From assembly GCF_039941015.1 (NCBI RefSeq), contig NZ_JBDVFI010000094.1: 64,000 bases of DNA. One strand, written 5' to 3'. The notes below the pieces were generated by a model that worked only from the letters and a program-made list of their open reading frames with translations, had not been told where the DNA came from and ran no database searches. Shown here one piece after another: positions 35,836 through 45,124 of the stretch. Numbering within the stretch: position 1 is the first letter of the stretch; the number at the start of each line of letters is the position of its first letter. The translations under genes and the position numbers were made by a program. Source of the stretch: Sedimentitalea sp039941015 (lineage in GTDB: Bacteria; Pseudomonadota; Alphaproteobacteria; Rhodobacterales; Rhodobacteraceae).

Positions 35836-36498
35836 TCAGTCGCTGTTGGCAAGGGTTGCCAATGCCGCTTTGTCCAGCAAGGCGATGCGCCCGCGTGACT
35901 GTGCAATCATCTCGCGCTTCTGAAAATCCTGAAGCACCCGCGAGATAACTTCTCGCGCAGTCCCAAGTTCGCTGGCCAACTGCTGGTGTGTCGCTGGGAT
36001 CTCTTTGCGGTCTCCGGCGAGTTCCAGCAGCCGTGCCGCCAGTCGCATATCAAGTCGCCCGAATGCCACGTCATCCACAACACGCAGCAGGTCGATCAGA
36101 CGCCGCGAATAGGCGGCAAAGACAAAGTTGCGAAAGGCGTCCTCCTCTGCAGCTAGCTGATCAAAGGCGGGTTTTGGCAACACCACGGCGGTAATGTCGG
36201 TCTCGGCGATGCCTTCGGCGTTATAGGCCTCCTCTGCGAGCATGCAGGCGGTGGTCAGAACACAGCTGTCACCGGCATCGACGCGATAAAGCACGATTTC
36301 CCGACCATTGTCTGATGTCTGCGAAACCCGTATCCGACCTTCGTAGAGAAAGAACAGACTATCAGGAATATTAGACGGACCAAAGACTTGCTGGCCTTTC
36401 TTCAACTGGATGACACGGGCGACCTGGATCAGCCGATCACGCACACGGCGCGGCAGGTTTCGGGTGCCCTGAAACCGATCTGTCCAATCTTCGATCAC
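35836..36498 (-). CDS. Crp/Fnr family transcriptional regulator
   Basis: About 220 residues. The N-terminal cyclic-nucleotide-like beta-roll includes LKKGQQVFGPSNIPDSLFFLYEGRIRV; the C-terminal helix-turn-helix is THQQLASELGTAREVISRVLQDFQKR. No FNR-type Cys cluster is seen at the N-terminus. I favour the GTG at 36498 with AGAGG upstream; a TTG at 36597 would add 33 residues lacking family character. It lies about 200 bases upstream of the DUF2892-YeeE-persulfide operon on the same strand, so it is the probable regulator of that operon. Confidence 0.82.
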   Translation of the reverse strand: MIEDWTDRFQGTRNLPRRVRDRLIQVARVIQLKKGQQVFGPSNIPDSLFFLYEGRIRVSQTSDNGREIVLYRVDAGDSCVLTTACMLAEEAYNAEGIAETDITAVVLPKPAFDQLAAEEDAFRNFVFAAYSRRLIDLLRVVDDVAFGRLDMRLAARLLELAGDRKEIPATHQQLASELGTAREVISRVLQDFQKREMIAQSRGRIALLDKAALATLANSD

Positions 36499-36950
36499 GA
36501 ACGCCTCTGCCAAAATTGCGGGGCGAAGCCCACCGCCGCAGTTGCCTGAGTTAAGGTTGATGAAGGTATGGTGCAGACTTGAATTGACAGATGACAAATC
36601 AAGTCATGAGAATTGATATTTATTATCATGTGCCTGTGAGGTTCTCTTAACTCAAAATATTAAGTTCGATTGAAGAAGTTCGCCGTGAGTGTCAATGTCC
36701 ATCTTCATCACGCATTAAGCAAGCGCCATCGTGACAGCCACTTGCCCGCAAATCTGGCCATAAGTGCTGGCCATCGCGGACGAAAGCAGCCTGCATATTA
36801 AGCGTGTCCTTAGGTCAGGATGGTGTGACGTCCCGTTATTCACGCACTGGTACTGGACATTCCCGCACGGGCATAAGATGCACCGCTTTGGAATGTTGGC
36901 GATAACGTCGGCAACATCATCTGTCCAAACAGGAAGCGGAGGCTTCATCG
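36499..36950. other. Intergenic region between Crp/Fnr and RND genes
   Basis: This 452-base region separates divergent genes and should hold both promoters. An inverted repeat ATGAC (36591-36595) / GTCAT (36603-36607) with a 7-base centre lies upstream of the Crp/Fnr start and could be an autoregulatory site. Short frames on both strands have no recognised domain, so no gene is called. Confidence 0.4.
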
Positions 36951-37991
36951 ATGACCGATATTTTGCGGGGGCTGATCGTCTGTATTGCGATCCTGCTCGC
37001 CCCGGTAGCAGGGTCGGCGCAATCCCCCATCGTGAAACTGGCGACCGTCCCGGCTGGCGAAACCGGCATCAAACGCGTGTTCTTTGGCCGCGTCGTGGCA
37101 CGCGAGACCGTCGATCTTGCGTTTCAGGTTGATGGGCAGATCGTCGATTTCCCCGTCGAGGAAGGTGCCAGCATTTCCGCAGGGTCGATTGTGGCAACGC
37201 TTGATCGGATACCATTCAAGCTCGCCAGCGATGAAGCACGTGCACGCAGCGTCCAGGTCCACAGAACGCTCGAGCGTTACCAGAAGTTATTGGGAAGTGC
37301 TGTCAGTGAAACCGCCGTTCAGGACGAGGAAACAGCGGTCGAACTGGCCGACATCGCCGTGCGCAATGCTGAACGCGCGCTGTCACAGGCCACTTTGCAC
37401 GCACCCTTTGATTCTGTTGTTGCGGCCCGACTGGTTCCAAATTTCTCGACCATCTCTGCGGGTACGCCCGTTGTGCGGTTGCACGACATGTCTGATCTGC
37501 GGATCGAGATCGACGTCCCCGAGACTCTGTTCCAGCGCGCCGGGCGCTCCACCAAGGTTGATCTTCAGGCGGAATTTCCGGCCGTCGAAGGGGCGTTCCC
37601 GCTGCAACTACGCGAATATAATGCGGAAACCGAGCAGGTCGGCCAGACCTACAAGATCACTCTGGGCATGACGCCGCCTGAGGGCCTGCCAATTCTGCCC
37701 GGTTCCTCTGCCAAGGTGACTGCGCTCCTGCATCTCGGCCCCTCGCGGATCGAGATCCCGATTTCCGCCGTCAGCATCGAAAATGACTCCAGCACCAGCG
37801 TCATGGTCTTCTCCCCCACCGGGGCGGACGAAGGGACTGTGACCCGCACGGCGATCGAAATTGCGCCGACGGATCGCGGAACGGTCGAAGTGCTTTCGGG
37901 CGTCGAGCCGGGACAGGAAATCGTCGCAATCGGCGCGAGCGAGCTTGAAGACGGCGCCACCGTTCGCCGCTTTGTCGGTTTCGGGGACTAA
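36951..37991 (+). CDS. RND efflux periplasmic adaptor (membrane fusion protein)
   Basis: A 346-residue HlyD/AcrA-type adaptor. The N-terminal ILRGLIVCIAILLAPVAGSAQ is a signal peptide. LAFQVDGQIVDFPVEEGASISAGSIVATLD is the first biotinyl-lipoyl half; a helical hairpin (about 90-140) follows, then ATLHAPFDSVVAARLVPNFSTISAGTPVV as the second half and a beta-barrel. The protein links the inner-membrane pump encoded 7 bases downstream to an outer-membrane channel that is not encoded here. Confidence 0.9.
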   Translation: MTDILRGLIVCIAILLAPVAGSAQSPIVKLATVPAGETGIKRVFFGRVVARETVDLAFQVDGQIVDFPVEEGASISAGSIVATLDRIPFKLASDEARARSVQVHRTLERYQKLLGSAVSETAVQDEETAVELADIAVRNAERALSQATLHAPFDSVVAARLVPNFSTISAGTPVVRLHDMSDLRIEIDVPETLFQRAGRSTKVDLQAEFPAVEGAFPLQLREYNAETEQVGQTYKITLGMTPPEGLPILPGSSAKVTALLHLGPSRIEIPISAVSIENDSSTSVMVFSPTGADEGTVTRTAIEIAPTDRGTVEVLSGVEPGQEIVAIGASELEDGATVRRFVGFGD

Positions 37992-37998
37992 GCAGGTC

Positions 37999-40900
37999 AT
38001 GGATATCGCACGCTCGTCTATCGACCGCCCGATCTATACATGGATCATCATCCTGATTTGCCTTTTGGGCGGGATATGGGGGTTCCTCTCGCTCGGGCGG
38101 CTGGAGGATCCGGCCTTTACCATCAAGACCGCGGTTGTGGTCACGCAATACCCCGGCGCCTCGGCGCATGAGGTGGCACGCGAAGTCTCCGAACCCATCG
38201 AATCTGAAATCCAGAAGATGAGCGAAGTGGACGATATCGAGACGATGAACCAGCCGGGTTTGTCGTGGATCACGATCAACATGAAGAACCAGTATGACGG
38301 CACCGAGTTGCCCGAAATCTGGACCAAACTTCGCAATCGCGTCGGAGAGGCGCAATTGCCAAGCGGCACGTCTGTGCCATTTGTCAACGACAGCTTTGGT
38401 GACGTCTTTGGGATGTACTTCGCCGTGACGGCGACGGGCTACAGTGACGCCGAAATCAACGAACTGGCCGAGTTCCTGAGGCTGGAACTGCTCGCGGTGG
38501 ATGGTGTCTCGGACGTGGCGATTTCGGGGTTGCCGAACGAAGTCATCTATATCGAACCCGATTTCGCGCTCAGCGCCACGTTGGGGATACCTCCGGCGGC
38601 CATTCAGGGCGCGATTGCCAGTGCCGACGAAATCGTTGATGGCGGCACCATCCAGACCGATCAGGGGCGCACCTTGATCCAACGGCCCAAAGGGTCTGAC
38701 AGCGTCTCGGAAATTGCAGCCCTGTCTGTTGGGGTTGGTGGTCAGGTCGTGAACCTGATGGACTTTACCGATGTTTACCGCGCGCGCGAGGCCACGCCCA
38801 ACCTGATCGTTCGGCACAATGGGGACGAGGCGTTCACACTTGGCGTTGCCGGTATCTCGACCGAAAACATTGTCGAGGTCGGCAAACGTGTCGATGCAAG
38901 ACTCGCCGAGCTGCGCGACTTGATCCCGTTGGGGGTCTCGATCCAGTCGATCTATCAACAACACCAAGTGGTCGAACAGGCCTCCAACGCGTTTCTCGTG
39001 AACCTCTCCATGTCTGTGGCCATCGTGGTGGTGGTGCTGGCGATCTTCATGGGGTGGCGCGCTGCCGTCGTGGTCGGAGCCACATTGCTGCTGACGGTCG
39101 TCGGTACTCTGTTCTTCATGGCCCTCGCCTCGATCGAGATGGAGCGCATCTCGCTTGGCGCGCTGATCATCGCCATGGGCATGCTGGTCGACAACGCCAT
39201 CGTTGTTGCCGAAGGTATGCAATTTGCCATGCTGGGCGGACAATCCTCGCGCGATGCGTCGTCAGAAACGGCGCGCAAGACGCAAATCCCCCTGTTGGGT
39301 GCAACCGTGATCGGGATCATGGCGTTCGCAGGCATCGGTCTCAGCCCGGATGCAACCGGCGAGTTTCTGTTCTCGCTTTTCGCAGTGATCGCGATTTCTC
39401 TGCTGCTCTCCTGGGTGTTGGCGATCACCGTCACCCCACTTCTGGGTCACTACTTTTTCAAGCGTGGCGAAAGCGGCGCGGCGATGGGTTATGACGGCGC
39501 GCTGTTTCGCACCTATTCCGCCATCCTGCGTGTCTGCCTTCGCCTGCGGTGGCTGGTTGTCGCGGCGCTGATCGTCAGCACCGTTGCGTGCTATGCGTTG
39601 TTCGGCCAAATCCGCCAACAATTCTTCCCCGACAGCAACACACCGCTTTATTTCGTCCATTACAAGCTGCCACAGGGCGCGGCGATCCAGCAGACTTCGG
39701 CAGACCTTGTCGTTCTCGAAGATTGGCTGACCGGACGCGAAGCGGTGCAGAGCGTCACCTCTTTCTCTGGCATGGGCGCCTCGCGTTTCATGTTGACCTA
39801 TGACAGCGAAGACCCAAACCCCAGCTATGGGCACATGATCGTGCGGGTCAGTTCGCTGGACGTGATCGAAGACGAGATGAACGCGCTGGAGGGTTTCGCG
39901 CTGGCCGCGGTGCCGCAAGGTGAGTTTCGCGTCAAGCGGCTGGCCTTTGGTCCCGGCGGCGGCGCCCCGATCGAGGTTCGGTTCTCCGGCCCCGATCCCG
40001 AGGTCTTGCGGGATCTCGCGGACGAGGCGATTGCACGGCTGCGCGCCGCATCCGACAACATCGTCGCCCCGCGTCAGGACTGGCGTGAAAAAGAACTCGT
40101 ACTGCGCCCACTCTATGCCGATGATCGCGCACAGGACGCCGGTATTTCACGCTCCGACATAACCCAGATCATGCAATTCGCAACCGAAGGCATGACCGCT
40201 GGCACGTTCCGGGAAGGTGATCGCCAGATCCCCATCGTCATTCGCGCACAGCAGAATGCCGATCTCGCGCTGACCGACCACGTGCTCTATTCCGAAAGCC
40301 GCGATGGGTACATCCCAATGCAACAGGTCATTGAAGGCTTTGTCTTTGAAGCCGAGGATACTTTGATCCTGCGCCGCGACCGCGCAGATGTCATCACCGT
40401 TGGTGCCGATATCCCGCGCGACATGACCGCGTCCGAAGTGCTGCTCGAAGTGCGCGACACAATCGAGACGATGCCGCTTCCAAACGGGTACAAAAAGGAA
40501 TGGGGCGGCGAACTCGAAAGTTCGTCCGACGCCCAAGAGTCGCTGGGCAAGCAATTGCCGCTGAGCCTGATCATTATGATCCTGATATCGGTCCTGCTGT
40601 TCAACGCGCTGCGCCAGCCGCTTATCATCTGGTTGCTGGTGCCGATGGCCGTCAACGGGGTCAGCCTCGGATTGCTTGGTGCGGGTCTGCCATTCACGTT
40701 CACAGCGCTTCTAGGGTTGCTGTCGCTGTCGGGAATGCTGATCAAGAACGGCATCGTGCTGGTCGAAGAAATTGACCTGACGCGCGAGGCAAAGCCTGAC
40801 ATTGCGTTGGCAGAAGCCATCATCGAAGCGTCGACTTCGCGTCTACGCCCGGTCTTCCTTGCGGCTGCTACGACGATTCTGGGAATGCTACCGCTGATCT

Positions 40901-41055
40901 CCGACGCCTTCTTTCAGTCCATGGCCGTGACAATCATGGGCGGGCTGGCGTTTGCCTCGGTGCTGACGCTGATTGCGGCACCGGTGCTGTATTACCTGTT
41001 CTTCCGTCGAGAGGACGCACGCGAACGTGCCAAGGTATCTGCCGTTGCTGCATGA
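37999..41055 (+). CDS. RND efflux transporter permease (HAE1-like)
   Basis: An inner-membrane proton-driven pump of 1018 residues. IARSSIDRPIYTWIIILICLLGGIWGF is transmembrane segment 1, followed by the FxIxTAVVxTQYPGASAxEV porter start. The mid-protein LIIAMGMLVDNAIVVAEG is TM4, with the proton-relay Asp followed by Asn where AcrB has two Asp. The second repeat ends with SGMLIKNGIVLVEEID. The start at 37999 gives MDIARSS and follows the adaptor stop by 7 bases; an in-frame ATG at 37861 lies inside the adaptor gene. The pair probably exports lipophilic or toxic compounds; substrate unknown. No outer-membrane factor is adjacent. Confidence 0.92.
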   Translation: MDIARSSIDRPIYTWIIILICLLGGIWGFLSLGRLEDPAFTIKTAVVVTQYPGASAHEVAREVSEPIESEIQKMSEVDDIETMNQPGLSWITINMKNQYDGTELPEIWTKLRNRVGEAQLPSGTSVPFVNDSFGDVFGMYFAVTATGYSDAEINELAEFLRLELLAVDGVSDVAISGLPNEVIYIEPDFALSATLGIPPAAIQGAIASADEIVDGGTIQTDQGRTLIQRPKGSDSVSEIAALSVGVGGQVVNLMDFTDVYRAREATPNLIVRHNGDEAFTLGVAGISTENIVEVGKRVDARLAELRDLIPLGVSIQSIYQQHQVVEQASNAFLVNLSMSVAIVVVVLAIFMGWRAAVVVGATLLLTVVGTLFFMALASIEMERISLGALIIAMGMLVDNAIVVAEGMQFAMLGGQSSRDASSETARKTQIPLLGATVIGIMAFAGIGLSPDATGEFLFSLFAVIAISLLLSWVLAITVTPLLGHYFFKRGESGAAMGYDGALFRTYSAILRVCLRLRWLVVAALIVSTVACYALFGQIRQQFFPDSNTPLYFVHYKLPQGAAIQQTSADLVVLEDWLTGREAVQSVTSFSGMGASRFMLTYDSEDPNPSYGHMIVRVSSLDVIEDEMNALEGFALAAVPQGEFRVKRLAFGPGGGAPIEVRFSGPDPEVLRDLADEAIARLRAASDNIVAPRQDWREKELVLRPLYADDRAQDAGISRSDITQIMQFATEGMTAGTFREGDRQIPIVIRAQQNADLALTDHVLYSESRDGYIPMQQVIEGFVFEAEDTLILRRDRADVITVGADIPRDMTASEVLLEVRDTIETMPLPNGYKKEWGGELESSSDAQESLGKQLPLSLIIMILISVLLFNALRQPLIIWLLVPMAVNGVSLGLLGAGLPFTFTALLGLLSLSGMLIKNGIVLVEEIDLTREAKPDIALAEAIIEASTSRLRPVFLAAATTILGMLPLISDAFFQSMAVTIMGGLAFASVLTLIAAPVLYYLFFRREDARERAKVSAVAA

Positions 41056-41124
41056 CGTAATACGCTTTGACCGTCGGCCCGGAGCGATCTCTGATGATAT
41101 CGCACCGGTGCCGGTTCGGGGCGC

Positions 41125-41979
41125 TTAAACCACTTCGTCCTCGACGGTGTTGCGCAACGTGCCGATCCCGTTCACTTCGATTTCAACCACATCACCGGGT
41201 TTCAGATATCGAGGCGGGTCGAACCGCGCCCCTGCCCCCGTCGGCGTGCCGGTCACGATGATGTCGCCGGGCTGCAGCGTCATGAAGGTCGAGATATATT
41301 CGATTTCGCGCCGGATCGGGAACATCATCCGCGACAGCACATCGTCCTGACGGACCTCGCCGTTGACGCGGGTGATGATGCGGGCATCGTCCAACTGGCT
41401 GGCATCCGTGAATGGAACAAGCCACGGCCCGATCGCACCGGAACGATCCCAGTTCTTGCCCTGTGTGACGTTGAACTTTGCATGACGCACCCAATCGCGG
41501 ATGGTGCCTTCGTTACACAACGTCAGGGCAGCAATGTGATCATAGGCGTTGTCCTGCGAGATACGGCGACCCGCCTTGCCGATGACGATGGCAACCTCTC
41601 CCTCGTAATCGAGCGTGTGGTTTTCGGGCGGGCGGATCAACGGGCGGTCGTGACCTGTGAATCCACTGGCAAACCGCGGGAACAGCGACATGTATTTCGG
41701 TTGCGCACTGCCATCCTTGTATTCGGCATTGCGGTCCGGAAAATTCACACCCACGCACAGAATGCGCGGGGCGTTGGGCAGCACCATTTCATATTGGAAA
41801 TTGGTGTGGCTGACCGCTTTGCCTTCAGCCGCCTGCGCAAGCGCCGCCAGCCCATTGTCGCGCACCGCATCAAGCAGCGTGGGCCACGCGGGGAAATCTG
41901 CGTTCAGCGCAATCATCCCGCCGTCCGTGACCGCGCCGTAAAGCATCTGCTCGTCGGCGGAATAGGTTGCGAATTTCAT
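41125..41979 (-). CDS. Fumarylacetoacetate hydrolase family protein (HpaG-like)
   Basis: A 284-residue FAH-fold enzyme. ILCVGVNFPDRNAEY, the metal-binding LDYEGEVAIVIGK (E-x-E), and IVTGTPTGAGARFDP are family hallmarks. In the homoprotocatechuate pathway an FAH enzyme decarboxylates and isomerises 5-oxopent-3-ene-1,2,5-tricarboxylate. It lies downstream of the HpaD- and HpaE-like genes on the same strand with a 47-base gap, so this role is likely; E. coli HpaG is a double-length version, here only one domain is seen. Other acylpyruvase activities are possible. Confidence 0.82.
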   Translation of the reverse strand: MKFATYSADEQMLYGAVTDGGMIALNADFPAWPTLLDAVRDNGLAALAQAAEGKAVSHTNFQYEMVLPNAPRILCVGVNFPDRNAEYKDGSAQPKYMSLFPRFASGFTGHDRPLIRPPENHTLDYEGEVAIVIGKAGRRISQDNAYDHIAALTLCNEGTIRDWVRHAKFNVTQGKNWDRSGAIGPWLVPFTDASQLDDARIITRVNGEVRQDDVLSRMMFPIRREIEYISTFMTLQPGDIIVTGTPTGAGARFDPPRYLKPGDVVEIEVNGIGTLRNTVEDEVV

Positions 41980-42026
41980 TTGGTCTACTCCTAGAAGGTC
42001 TGGTCGGTCTCGCGGGCTATTACCAA

Positions 42027-43010
42027 TCAGGGTGCGATAATCGGGCTGGCGGCCAACTCCGAGTTACGGGTTTCGGCACCTACAAATTTCGTTCCGTGTT
42101 TGAACCAGCTTTCCGGTGCCGGCGCCCCCCAGAGGGTTTGGCGCTGCGGGTCTTTCAGATCCCATTTGATCGGTTCAAGGTCAGGATCGACCGTTTGATA
42201 GTCCGAACAATAAATCTCGATCCGGTGACCGTCGGGATCGAGGATATATAGGAAAAAGGCGTTGGAAATGCCGTGCCTGCCGGGGCCGCGCTCGATATTG
42301 CCGACATGACCAGTGGTGGCCATCAGGTCGAGCAGATCAATGATGTTAAGCGGCGTCGGCACCCAGAATGCCACGTGATGCATCCGTGGTCCGGTGCCAT
42401 TGGTAAACGCCATATCGTGCACGCCGCCCTTGCGGTGCATCCACGCCGCCCACAGTTTCTTGCTGTCTTCGTCTTCGGTGTATTCCGTCACGCGAAACCC
42501 AAAGTCACTGTAGAACGCGACCGAGGCATCCACATCCGGCGAAAAGCAGTTGAAGTGGTCAATCCGCAGCGGCTTTACCCCGCGATACAGCGCGTATTTC
42601 TGATGAATGGGCTCAAGCCTGTCCATCTTGTGATAGAACTCAATCGGGATGCCGATATTGTCGGAGGTCAGCAAAGTGCGCCCCTGATACGGGCGCTCCA
42701 GCCATTCAGTTGGGCGGCCCTTGGCCTTGAAATAGCGTTCAGCTTTGTCGAGATCGGCATCATCAAAGGTCTTGAACCCCATGACTTCGACGGTGCCTGG
42801 CAGGTCGGATTTTTGCAGGATCACGCAATGATGGCCACGTTCTTCCATCGCGCGCAGGTAGACATGGCTGTCGCTCTCATCGGTGATCTGAAGCCCGAGA
42901 ATTTCAGTGTAAAACGCCTTGGATGCCGCGAGATCCTTAACGTTGAGACAGACATGCGACAGGCGGATGGTGTTGAAGTTCGGGTAGAGGTTGGGTGCGG
43001 GTACGGGCAT
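42027..43010 (-). CDS. hpaD: 3,4-dihydroxyphenylacetate 2,3-dioxygenase (type I extradiol, Brevibacterium HPCD-like)
   Basis: A 327-residue vicinal-oxygen-chelate dioxygenase that cleaves the ring of homoprotocatechuate next to its hydroxyls. His152 (RIDHFN), His212 (MHHVAF) and Glu265 (HRIEIY) are the metal triad; His198 (GGVHDM) is the acid-base residue and Tyr255 lies in FFLYILDP. Overall similarity is to the Brevibacterium fuscum enzyme rather than the LigB-type E. coli HpaD. The start at 43010 makes TGATG with the aldehyde dehydrogenase stop, one base shared; a longer in-frame ATG at 43094 lies inside that gene. Confidence 0.88.
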   Translation of the reverse strand: MPVPAPNLYPNFNTIRLSHVCLNVKDLAASKAFYTEILGLQITDESDSHVYLRAMEERGHHCVILQKSDLPGTVEVMGFKTFDDADLDKAERYFKAKGRPTEWLERPYQGRTLLTSDNIGIPIEFYHKMDRLEPIHQKYALYRGVKPLRIDHFNCFSPDVDASVAFYSDFGFRVTEYTEDEDSKKLWAAWMHRKGGVHDMAFTNGTGPRMHHVAFWVPTPLNIIDLLDLMATTGHVGNIERGPGRHGISNAFFLYILDPDGHRIEIYCSDYQTVDPDLEPIKWDLKDPQRQTLWGAPAPESWFKHGTKFVGAETRNSELAASPIIAP

Positions 43011-44521
43011 CAGAGGGCTCCCAGTTTGGTGATCTTGTGTTGGCCGGTTGCAAAACCGATGTGCTTTTGCTCCATGTAGAACTCGAACGACCAATCGCCG
43101 CCGTCACGTCCGATGCCGCTGGCCTTGACCCCGCCAAACGGCGTGGGCAGGTGCCGGACGTTTTCAGAATTCACCCAGATCATGCCCGCCTCCAACCGGT
43201 CGGTGAACCGCAAGGCACGGGTCAGGTCGTTGGTCCAGACATAGCCGGTCAGGCCATAGGGAACGTCATTGGCGATGCTTAGGGCCTCGTCCTCAGTCGC
43301 AAACGGGATCGATGTGAGGACAGGGCCGAAAATCTCTTCCTGAGCGATACGCATCTGGTTGGTGGCATTGGTGAAAAGCGTCGGGCGAATAAAGTAACCT
43401 TCGTCACCGAGTGTCGCACCACCGGCAGCGACCGTAGCGCCGTCTTCCCTCGCGATGTCGAAATAGCTGGTGACCTTGTTGAAATGCTCCTCGGTAACGA
43501 GCGGGCCGATCTCAGTTTTTGGATCCAGCGGATGCCCGACCTTGATCTTGTTGACCCGTTCGATCAGTCGCGCCTCAAACTCTTCGCGGATCGTATCCTG
43601 AACCAACAGCCGCGATGACGAGGTACAGCGCTCACCGTTGATCGAATAGATCATGAAAATCACCGCATCGAGCGCACGATCAAGGTTTGCGTCATCAAAC
43701 ACGATTACCGGGTTCTTGCCGCCCAACTCAAGATGGTTTCGTTTCAGGGTATCGGCACCCTGCTTGGTGATCAGGCTGCCTGTGCGGCTTTCACCGACAA
43801 AGGCGATAGCCTTGATCGCCGGATGCTCGCACAGCGCCTTGCCGGCGCCCTCGCCAAATCCGTTGACGGTGTTCAGCACACCGGGCGGCAGGCCCGCGTC
43901 CTCGGCAATCTCGACCAGCAAGCGCGCGGTCAAAGGCGAGGCCTCGGCAGGTTTGTGCACGACGGTGCAACCCGCCGCAAGCGCGGGCGCAATCTTCCAG
44001 GTCGACAGCATGAACGGTGTGTTCCACGGCGTAATCACGCCCACGGGGCCAATGGGAATTCGGGTGGTCACATTCATCAGGGTTGGTGACTTCAGATGCT
44101 GGCCATCGCGTGCCTGAACGACCTGATCAGCGAAGTAACGAAAGTTCTCGGCCCCCCGCAGCGCGGCCTTGGACATGAATTTATAGGCCTGGCCGGTATC
44201 CCAACACTCGCAGAGTGCGATTTCCTCGGCACGGGCCTCGATCCCCTCGGCCACCCGGATCAGGATACGCTTGCGCTCTAATGCGGGCATGTCGCGCCAC
44301 GCGGCAAAGGCAGCCGCCGCGGCCTTGGCAGCCTTGTCGATGTCTTCTGCCGTGCCATGCGCCACATCGCAAATGACGCTCTTGTCGACCGGCGAGGTGG
44401 ATTGGAAAACGCCGGCGCCTCCGGCCACATCCTGACCCGCGATGCGGTTGGCAATCCCGGTCTCGCGGAAACGAGCAAGGTAACCGTCAAGTTTCCTGAT
44501 GTTGTCGTCAAGCGCAGTCAT
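43010..44521 (-). CDS. hpaE: 5-carboxymethyl-2-hydroxymuconate semialdehyde dehydrogenase (HpaE-like)
   Basis: A 503-residue NAD-dependent aldehyde dehydrogenase. PWNTPFMLSTWKIAPALAAG binds NAD, HLELGGKNP carries the general-base Glu, and NGERCTSSSRLL carries the catalytic Cys. It would oxidise the semialdehyde from the ring-cleavage enzyme encoded directly downstream. The ATG at 44521 is preceded by TGGAGGATACCGC; an in-frame ATG 39 bases earlier is less likely. It is divergent from the HpaR-like regulator across about 165 bases. Confidence 0.85.
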   Translation of the reverse strand: MTALDDNIRKLDGYLARFRETGIANRIAGQDVAGGAGVFQSTSPVDKSVICDVAHGTAEDIDKAAKAAAAAFAAWRDMPALERKRILIRVAEGIEARAEEIALCECWDTGQAYKFMSKAALRGAENFRYFADQVVQARDGQHLKSPTLMNVTTRIPIGPVGVITPWNTPFMLSTWKIAPALAAGCTVVHKPAEASPLTARLLVEIAEDAGLPPGVLNTVNGFGEGAGKALCEHPAIKAIAFVGESRTGSLITKQGADTLKRNHLELGGKNPVIVFDDANLDRALDAVIFMIYSINGERCTSSSRLLVQDTIREEFEARLIERVNKIKVGHPLDPKTEIGPLVTEEHFNKVTSYFDIAREDGATVAAGGATLGDEGYFIRPTLFTNATNQMRIAQEEIFGPVLTSIPFATEDEALSIANDVPYGLTGYVWTNDLTRALRFTDRLEAGMIWVNSENVRHLPTPFGGVKASGIGRDGGDWSFEFYMEQKHIGFATGQHKITKLGAL

Positions 44522-44591
44522 GCGGTATCCTCCAGATGGCCCCGGGCGATTACATATCATCAGAAAGCCCGTGCGTCATTTCTATTGATAT

Positions 44592-44619
44592 GTTAATTAT
44601 TGCGAAGTTAAATAATAAC
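44592..44619. promoter_or_regulatory. Putative HpaR operator in the divergent hpaE/hpaR region
   Basis: GTTAATTATT (44592-44601) and AATAATAAC (44611-44619) form an imperfect AT-rich inverted repeat with one bulged base. It lies midway between the divergent HpaE-like and HpaR-like genes, where a MarR-type repressor would be expected to bind and control both. Confidence 0.4.
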
Positions 44620-44686
44620 TGGCTTGCAATGTCAACACCAACTTGGCAGCAGATGCCTGATCAGCTTGCCGAAATTGAGCCCTATA

Positions 44687-45124
44687 ATGAACAGTAAACT
44701 TCCATCGACCTCTCGATCCTTGCCGATTGCCCTGATCCGCGCGCGCGAAGGTGCGATGGCGCCAATCCGCGACATGCTTGCAGACACTGGGATCACTGAA
44801 CAGCAGTGGCGGATTTTGCGGGTATTGGCGGAACATGGTTCGCTGGATTCGACGACGCTTGCCGATCGGGCAAGCCTGCTATTCCCCAGCCTGACCCGCA
44901 TCGCGACCAAGATGCGCGACAAAGGGCTGATCACACAGACCCGCGACGAGGTTGACCGGCGCAGGCAATTGATCGCCATCACCGAGATGGGTCAGGAATT
45001 CATCGACAGCCACGCAGATCAGGCGGCGCAGATTGTCGTCGGGTTTCGCACGCGGATGGGCGATGAAAATTACGAGAAACTTCTCGACCTACTCGCACTG
45101 CTCGATCCGGGCCCGCGCGACTAG
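44687..45124 (+). CDS. hpaR: MarR family regulator of homoprotocatechuate degradation (HpaR-like)
   Basis: A 145-residue MarR protein. LPIALIRAREGAMAPIRDML and the winged-helix core ITEQQWRILRVLAEHGSLDSTTLADRASLLFPSLTRIATKMRD match the HpaR subfamily (the LFPSLTRI recognition helix is typical). It would repress the divergent hpa genes until an aromatic ligand binds. The ATG at 44687 was chosen because it gives the family N-terminus; an in-frame ATG at 44624 is longer. Its stop shares the CTAG palindrome with the converging gene. Confidence 0.88.
   Translation: MNSKLPSTSRSLPIALIRAREGAMAPIRDMLADTGITEQQWRILRVLAEHGSLDSTTLADRASLLFPSLTRIATKMRDKGLITQTRDEVDRRRQLIAITEMGQEFIDSHADQAAQIVVGFRTRMGDENYEKLLDLLALLDPGPRD

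Noticed and set aside
36715..36948. 77-codon minus-strand frame upstream of the RND adaptor
   Set aside because: Cys-rich, low-quality translation overlapping the probable promoter region; no supporting features.
37801..39243. 480-codon minus-strand open frame over the RND genes
   Set aside because: Antisense to well-conserved adaptor and permease sequence, composition typical of a shadow frame.
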